A DNA stretch of 17,502 nt from Planctomycetaceae bacterium (lineage in GTDB: Bacteria > Planctomycetota > Planctomycetia > Planctomycetales > Planctomycetaceae): the NCBI GenBank assembly GCA_020426425.1, contig JAGQQB010000018.1, positions 1 to 17,502 of the forward strand, read 5' to 3'. How positions within the stretch are numbered: the stretch's first letter is position 1; each line of letters starts with the position of its first letter. Positions 13,422 through 17,502 of the stretch are shown here, one piece after another. Below the pieces are notes generated by a model. That model had not been told where the DNA came from, searched no databases, and saw only the letters and a program-made list of their open reading frames with translations. The position numbers were made by a program, and so were the translations under genes.

Positions 13422-13549
13422 TCTCACAGAGGCACGAAGCCACAGAGACTTGATACGGCCCCAGATCCTGATTGAGCAGACCGCTCTGTCGACGATCAAC
13501 GTGCCGATCTCGTGCTCATGCCTCTCCGTGACTCTGCGGCTACGTGAGA
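13422..13549. repeat. Degenerate long inverted repeat of CACAGAG type
   Basis: The left arm (13422-13448, starting TCTCACAGAGGCACG and ending CCACAGAGA) and the right arm (13523-13549, starting TCTCCGTGACTCTG and ending GTGAGA) match as reverse complements at 19 of 27 positions, with 74 bases between them. From memory, CACAGAGGCACAGAG-like palindromic segments are dispersed between genes in planctomycete and related genomes; this looks like a decayed copy. No transposase or target duplication is visible. Confidence 0.5.
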
Positions 13550-13703
13550 TCTTCTGTCCAACCCTCGGGTGCGGCCACCGGTTGCTCAGATGCACCCTTT
13601 CGGCTCCAAGCAAGATGTGCGGCTATTTTTTCCGCCGAGGTTGCCTTAGACTTGGAGGCATCCAGTTTGCCTGATTCGACCGTCTCTGTACCGGAGCATT
13701 TCC

Positions 13704-14585
13704 ATGTCCTCCACCCGTCGTGAGTTTCTGTTGACCGCATCGGCCGTCGCGGTCGGTTCCACCTTGGGAGTTGCCCCGATGACGATGGCGGCGGAACGAG
13801 CCCGCGTAAATAAAGGCCGCATCTTCTCTGCCAACAAAGGAGGTGGCATTGGCGGGAACAAGGAGCAGATGGTCGCGCGACTGAAGGAGTTCAAGGCGCT
13901 CGGTTACGATGGGATTGAAGGGGGCATCCCGGGCATTCCCGATTTACAGGCACTGAAAGAAGCAATTTCAGAAGTCGACTTTCCGGTCCATGGCGTCGTC
14001 GATGGAGTTCACTGGAAGGATCGGCTTTCATCGCCGGACCCAGCCGTCCGCGAGAAGGGGCGCGAAGCACTCGTACAGGCGATTGAAGGCTGCCGCGAGA
14101 TTGGTGGCTCGGCGGTGCTGCTGGTTCCAGGTCGCGTCACCGGCGATGACGAGAATCACGACCATGTCTGGCAGCGGTCGATCGAAGAGATCCGCAAAGT
14201 GCTGCCGGTGGCCGAAAAGCACAAGATGTATGTGCTCATCGAAAACGTCTGGAACGGCTTTTGTGAAACGCCGGAACAGTTGCGGGACTACATCGACGAA
14301 ATCGAGAGCGAATGGGTTGGCTCGTACTTCGATATCGGCAACGTGCGCAAGTTCGGCAAGCCGGAAGACTGGATCCGCATGCTCGGCAAGCGGATCGTCA
14401 AACTGGATGTGAAAGACTGGGGCAAGGAGAACGGCTTCTGTCGGCTGGGCGAAGGAGACGTCGACTGGCCAGCGGTGCGTGAAGCACTGGCCGAGATTGA
14501 ATACACCGGCTGGGCCACCCGGGAAGGGGGCGACAAGTCGCATGAAGATACAGTGCAATTGATGAACGAGCTGCTCGATCTGTAG
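13704..14585 (+). CDS. Tat-exported sugar phosphate isomerase/epimerase-like TIM-barrel protein
   Basis: The 293-residue protein starts with a twin-arginine signal (STRREFLLTASAVAVG) and has a likely cut near AMA-type sequence around residue 29. The rest is a xylose-isomerase-like (AP endonuclease family 2) TIM barrel: GYDGIEGG early, IEN with E180 and FDIGN with D210 as probable metal ligands, LDVKD, and REGG with E274. At LDVKD many relatives have His in place of the first Asp, so metal binding may differ. Substrate is unknown; hydroxypyruvate isomerase is a common automatic label. GGAG 7 bases before ATG 13704 supports the start. It stands alone, followed by a strong terminator. Confidence 0.88.
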   Translation: MSSTRREFLLTASAVAVGSTLGVAPMTMAAERARVNKGRIFSANKGGGIGGNKEQMVARLKEFKALGYDGIEGGIPGIPDLQALKEAISEVDFPVHGVVDGVHWKDRLSSPDPAVREKGREALVQAIEGCREIGGSAVLLVPGRVTGDDENHDHVWQRSIEEIRKVLPVAEKHKMYVLIENVWNGFCETPEQLRDYIDEIESEWVGSYFDIGNVRKFGKPEDWIRMLGKRIVKLDVKDWGKENGFCRLGEGDVDWPAVREALAEIEYTGWATREGGDKSHEDTVQLMNELLDL

Positions 14586-14643
14586 GTCTGGCAGGCTCAA
14601 CTCGGCCAATTGGCGGTCTACGACGGCAGGTTGAACGCCCACA

Positions 14644-14669
14644 GGGACCGCTCGCGCGGTCCCTTTTTT
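14644..14669 (+). terminator. Rho-independent terminator
   Basis: GGGACCGC (14644-14651), loop TCGC, GCGGTCCC (14656-14663) is a perfect 8-bp stem followed by six T (14664-14669). It lies 58 bases after the isomerase-like gene and separates it from the macroglobulin gene. It is the only classical intrinsic terminator in the window. Confidence 0.92.
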
Positions 14670-14816
14670 CGTGGAATCTGAATCTTCGAGTGAACTTTCT
14701 GGAACTTCTGTTGCTCAGCGGATATCAAAGGACTCACGTCGCATCACGTCCTCCTGTCGACTCCGGCCAATCGCGCGACGCACTGACCATTTCATTCCTG
14801 CACACCAGGCGAAGCA

Positions 14817-17502
14817 ATGAACCGTCCACTTCCCATCCGACTGATGGCCTGTGCCATCGTGCTGATTCCCGGACTTTGGTACGCCATGGCTGCTGAACCA
14901 ACCTCATTGACCGACCTGCGAGCGGCGGCGAAGAAGAACCTCGACGCTGGGAACTTCCGCGACGCTATGGAGCAGTATCAGAGGCTGGTCCAGGGCAGTG
15001 AAAACGGCGGGCAATCGCTGGGTAATGATCTCGAACAGGCATGGCAATGCCTGAATCGGCTGCAGCGTCAGAATGAGCAGGATGAGTTGCTGGCGTCGGC
15101 AATCAAAGCCCACCCGAATGATCCCCACGTCTACTGGAAAGCGGCGACGCTGCTGGGGCAGAGCGTGCATTACGGCTTCGTTGTGGCCGGCGAGTTTCAG
15201 CGCGGCAATCAGCGCGGTGGGGGCGAGTACGTGCAGAGCATGGAACGCGATCGTGTGCAGGCGCTGGGCTGGATGCAAACAGCCATACCTCTCGCCGAAG
15301 AACATCTAGCCGGCGGGGAACTCGCGAATTTCTGGCAATCGTTCGCCCACATGCTGCTGATGCATCGCGATGGACAGCAGGCATGGCAACTGCAGCAACT
15401 GACAAATGTCAACGAACTGCCCGACTACGAACAGGGATACCATTGGCGCGGTGGTTCCAGCGGCAAAGGTGCGGCGGTCGACGCCGAGGGCAATCCGGTC
15501 TATCACTCCGTTCCCACTTCATTTGCCGAGGCCACAAGCGATGGTCAGCGCTGGCGGTACTGCCTGGAACATGCGGCCTTGGCCGACACAGGTCGTCGCC
15601 CATCGATTGACCTGCAATTCGCTCAATTCCTGCAAGGTCAGTTTGGCGTGCAGACGTTGCAGCAATGGGGCATCGTGCTTCCGCGAGTCGACGACGCTGA
15701 CAGCGAGGAGCACGACGCCGCGACGAGCATCGTCTCTCTCAAAACCCTCAGTGACAACGAAACCATTGCCCGGCTCGCCAACGGAGTGAAGCGATTCACA
15801 CTCCCAGATGAATTCAATTACATCCTGATCTACCAGCGACTCGCCGCGCAAGGCAGCGCTGTGGAAGATAACGCGCAGCAGCAACTCGCAGGGATCTACG
15901 AAAATCGGCAGCAGTACGAACAGGCGGCCAAGTGGCGACGGACAAACCTCGACCGCTTCGGCAAGAACGATGGCGGCTGGCGAAAACAGCGACTCGATCA
16001 AATCGTCAAGAATTGGGGACAGTTTGAGCCAGTCATGACGCAGCCAGCCGGAGCTGGGGCAACTGTGGAATACCGGTTCCGCAACGGCAGCGAAGTCAAG
16101 TTCGAAGCCCATGCCATCAAGATTCCCCAACTACTCGAAGATGTCAAAGCCTATCTGAAGTCGAATCCGCAACAGCTCAACTGGCAGCAACTGCAGATCG
16201 ACAACATCGGGTACCGCATCGTCCAAGAGAACGCGGAGAAGTACCTGGGCGCCAAAGTGGCGGACTGGTCACTCGAACTCAAGCCCCGTCCTGGCCATTA
16301 CGATCGCCGAATTACCGTCAACACGCCGCTGCAGACAGCTGGCGCGTATCTGGTTACCGCCAAAATGCAGGATGGCAACGTCAGCCGCATCATTCTCTGG
16401 CTCGATGACACCGCGATCACCAAGAAGCAGCTGAATAATCAGGGCATGTACTACATCGCCGATTCTGTCAGCGGCAAACCGATCGAGCATGCGAACGTTG
16501 AGTTCTTCGGCTGGCGGAACGAACGGGTGCCCAACACCAAGCGAGATTTCCGGACCATCACCCGCAACTTCGCCGAGTTCACCGATGAAAACGGCATGGT
16601 GTTCCTGGATCCCAAGCGGCAGGAGCAGAACTTCCAGTGGCTCGTCATTGCCCGTACCGAGCAGGGTCGGTTCGCGCACCTGGGGTTCTCCGGCGTGTGG
16701 TATGGCCGGTATCAACGCCAGGACTTCCAGCAGCAGAAGATCTACACCGTGACTGATCGTCCGGTGTACCGTCCTGACCAGAAAGTGCAGTTCAAGTTTT
16801 GGGCGGTGACGGCAAAGTACGATGCCAAAGAGCAAAGCCCCTGGGCCGGGAAGAAGTTCGAGGTCCGCATCCACGATCCTCAAGGCACCGAGGTGCTTAA
16901 GCAAACGCTCACCGCAGACGAATACGGCGGATTCTCCAGCGAGTTCAGCCTTCCCGAAGATGCGAAGCTCGGTGTGTATTCACTGAATGCGACGCTGCCG
17001 AACGTCCTCTCCGGGGGCGGTAATTTCCGGGTCGAGGAATACAAGAAGCCGGAATTCGAAGTCACCATCGATGCTCCGACCGAACCGGTCAAACTGGGCG
17101 ATCAAGTGACTGCGACAATTCGCGCGAAGTACTACTTTGGTGCTCCGGTGCAGAATGCAAAGGTGTCGTTCAAGGTCGAACGGTCCTCGCACGAAACGCG
17201 GTGGTATCCCGCCATGCCTTGGGACTGGCTGTATGGCGATGGTTACTGGTGGTACGCCGCCGACTACGACTGGTACCCCGGCTTCCGTCACTGGGGCTGC
17301 ATCGCTCCGCGCCCACATTGGATTCACTGGAACCCTGAGCCGCCGGAACTGGTGCTCGATCAGGAAGTCGAGATTGGCGAAGATGGAACTGTCGAAGTCC
17401 AGATCGACACCGCCCTCGCCAAGGCACTGCATGGAGATCAAGACCACGAATACAAAATCACCGCCGAAGTGACCGATGCCTCACGCCGCACCATCGTTGG
17501 CA
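14817..17502 (+). CDS. Alpha-2-macroglobulin-like protein, N-terminal part
   Basis: The frame runs open from ATG 14817 to the window edge (895 codons), so the C-terminal half is missing. It begins with a signal peptide (RLMACAIVLIPGLWYAMA, cut likely before AEPT). The next several hundred residues are mostly helical, with TPR-like pieces (AAKKNLDAGNFRDAMEQYQRLV). Macroglobulin domains follow: TDRPVYRPDQKVQFK at about 646-660 is the MG2 signature and VEEYKKPEFEV at 739-749 opens the next domain. Residues 796-838 are very rich in Trp and Tyr. Bacterial relatives are thought to trap proteases in the periplasm, but the thioester region, if present, would lie beyond the window. No PBP1C gene is adjacent upstream. 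Shine-Dalgarno support is weak. Confidence 0.9.
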   Translation, partial: MNRPLPIRLMACAIVLIPGLWYAMAAEPTSLTDLRAAAKKNLDAGNFRDAMEQYQRLVQGSENGGQSLGNDLEQAWQCLNRLQRQNEQDELLASAIKAHPNDPHVYWKAATLLGQSVHYGFVVAGEFQRGNQRGGGEYVQSMERDRVQALGWMQTAIPLAEEHLAGGELANFWQSFAHMLLMHRDGQQAWQLQQLTNVNELPDYEQGYHWRGGSSGKGAAVDAEGNPVYHSVPTSFAEATSDGQRWRYCLEHAALADTGRRPSIDLQFAQFLQGQFGVQTLQQWGIVLPRVDDADSEEHDAATSIVSLKTLSDNETIARLANGVKRFTLPDEFNYILIYQRLAAQGSAVEDNAQQQLAGIYENRQQYEQAAKWRRTNLDRFGKNDGGWRKQRLDQIVKNWGQFEPVMTQPAGAGATVEYRFRNGSEVKFEAHAIKIPQLLEDVKAYLKSNPQQLNWQQLQIDNIGYRIVQENAEKYLGAKVADWSLELKPRPGHYDRRITVNTPLQTAGAYLVTAKMQDGNVSRIILWLDDTAITKKQLNNQGMYYIADSVSGKPIEHANVEFFGWRNERVPNTKRDFRTITRNFAEFTDENGMVFLDPKRQEQNFQWLVIARTEQGRFAHLGFSGVWYGRYQRQDFQQQKIYTVTDRPVYRPDQKVQFKFWAVTAKYDAKEQSPWAGKKFEVRIHDPQGTEVLKQTLTADEYGGFSSEFSLPEDAKLGVYSLNATLPNVLSGGGNFRVEEYKKPEFEVTIDAPTEPVKLGDQVTATIRAKYYFGAPVQNAKVSFKVERSSHETRWYPAMPWDWLYGDGYWWYAADYDWYPGFRHWGCIAPRPHWIHWNPEPPELVLDQEVEIGEDGTVEVQIDTALAKALHGDQDHEYKITAEVTDASRRTIVG

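Larger units (their letters stand above)
13361..13703. other. Spacer with hairpins and a degenerate palindromic element
   Basis: This 343-bp gap has no convincing gene. It begins with two hairpins after the SEDS stop (13370-13403), holds a long degenerate inverted repeat (13422-13549), and ends with the leader of the next gene, whose GGAG at 13693-13696 is well placed before ATG 13704. Confidence 0.5.

Noticed and set aside
13619..13635. GCGG/CCGC stem with a T-rich loop before the isomerase-like gene.
   Set aside because: Only 4 pairs, T-run in the loop rather than after the stem; likely chance.
15519..16130. 203-codon minus-strand frame within the macroglobulin gene.
   Set aside because: Antisense shadow of a well-supported coding region; no family features.

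Overview
This 17.5 kb window of GC-rich bacterial DNA reads as a chromosome segment from a planctomycete or a close relative. That assignment is an inference from gene content: a sialate O-acetylesterase, a membrane-anchored FG-GAP/ASPIC protein, a Tat-exported TIM-barrel isomerase-like protein, an alpha-2-macroglobulin with a long helical N-terminus, and weak Shine-Dalgarno sites at many starts. No mobile element, CRISPR array, tRNA or rRNA was seen. Twelve of the thirteen named genes lie wholly or almost wholly inside; the first and last are cut by the window edges, and none of the visible parts carries a frameshift.

Layout. (1) 2-394: tail of a SASA-type carbohydrate esterase, then a 438-bp spacer. 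(2) 833-8242 (+): a tight operon of phoH, a 7TM-HD phosphodiesterase (pgpH type), ybeY, a 17-codon mini-ORF, a CorC/CNNM-type CBS protein and a membrane-anchored FG-GAP/ASPIC protein. pgpH/ybeY, ybeY/mini-ORF and mini-ORF/corC overlap as TAATG, ATGA and TGATG. This is the widespread RNA/ribosome-maintenance neighbourhood (PhoH, YbeY, CorC) with a c-di-AMP hydrolase and a surface protein attached. (3) 10948-8169 (-): a LOR/SDH-family ornithine cyclodeaminase-like gene, a guanidino-group-modifying (arginine dihydrolase-like) gene overlapping it by one base, a 318-bp hairpin-rich spacer, and a stand-alone receiver protein whose 3' end overlaps the FG-GAP gene by 74 bp. (4) 11176-13360 (+): a small lipoprotein and a SEDS-family (FtsW/RodA) glycosyltransferase. 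(5) 13361-13703: a spacer with hairpins and a degenerate long inverted repeat. (6) 13704-14585: a Tat-exported xylose-isomerase-like protein with a clear intrinsic terminator. (7) 14817-end: the first 895 codons of an alpha-2-macroglobulin-like protein.

The most interesting point is the arginine module. The two minus-strand genes correspond to the two halves of the cyanobacterial fusion enzymes ArgZ/AgrE (arginine to ornithine plus ammonia and CO2, then ornithine to proline), but here they are separate, translationally coupled and in the opposite order. If active they would form a two-enzyme route from arginine to proline, releasing nitrogen without arginase or urease. Other points worth checking are the His-to-Asp change at the third metal-ligand position of YbeY, the mini-ORF linking ybeY and corC, the palindromic element after the SEDS gene, an operator-like repeat at a promoter upstream of the lipoprotein, and the Trp/Tyr-rich segment of the macroglobulin.
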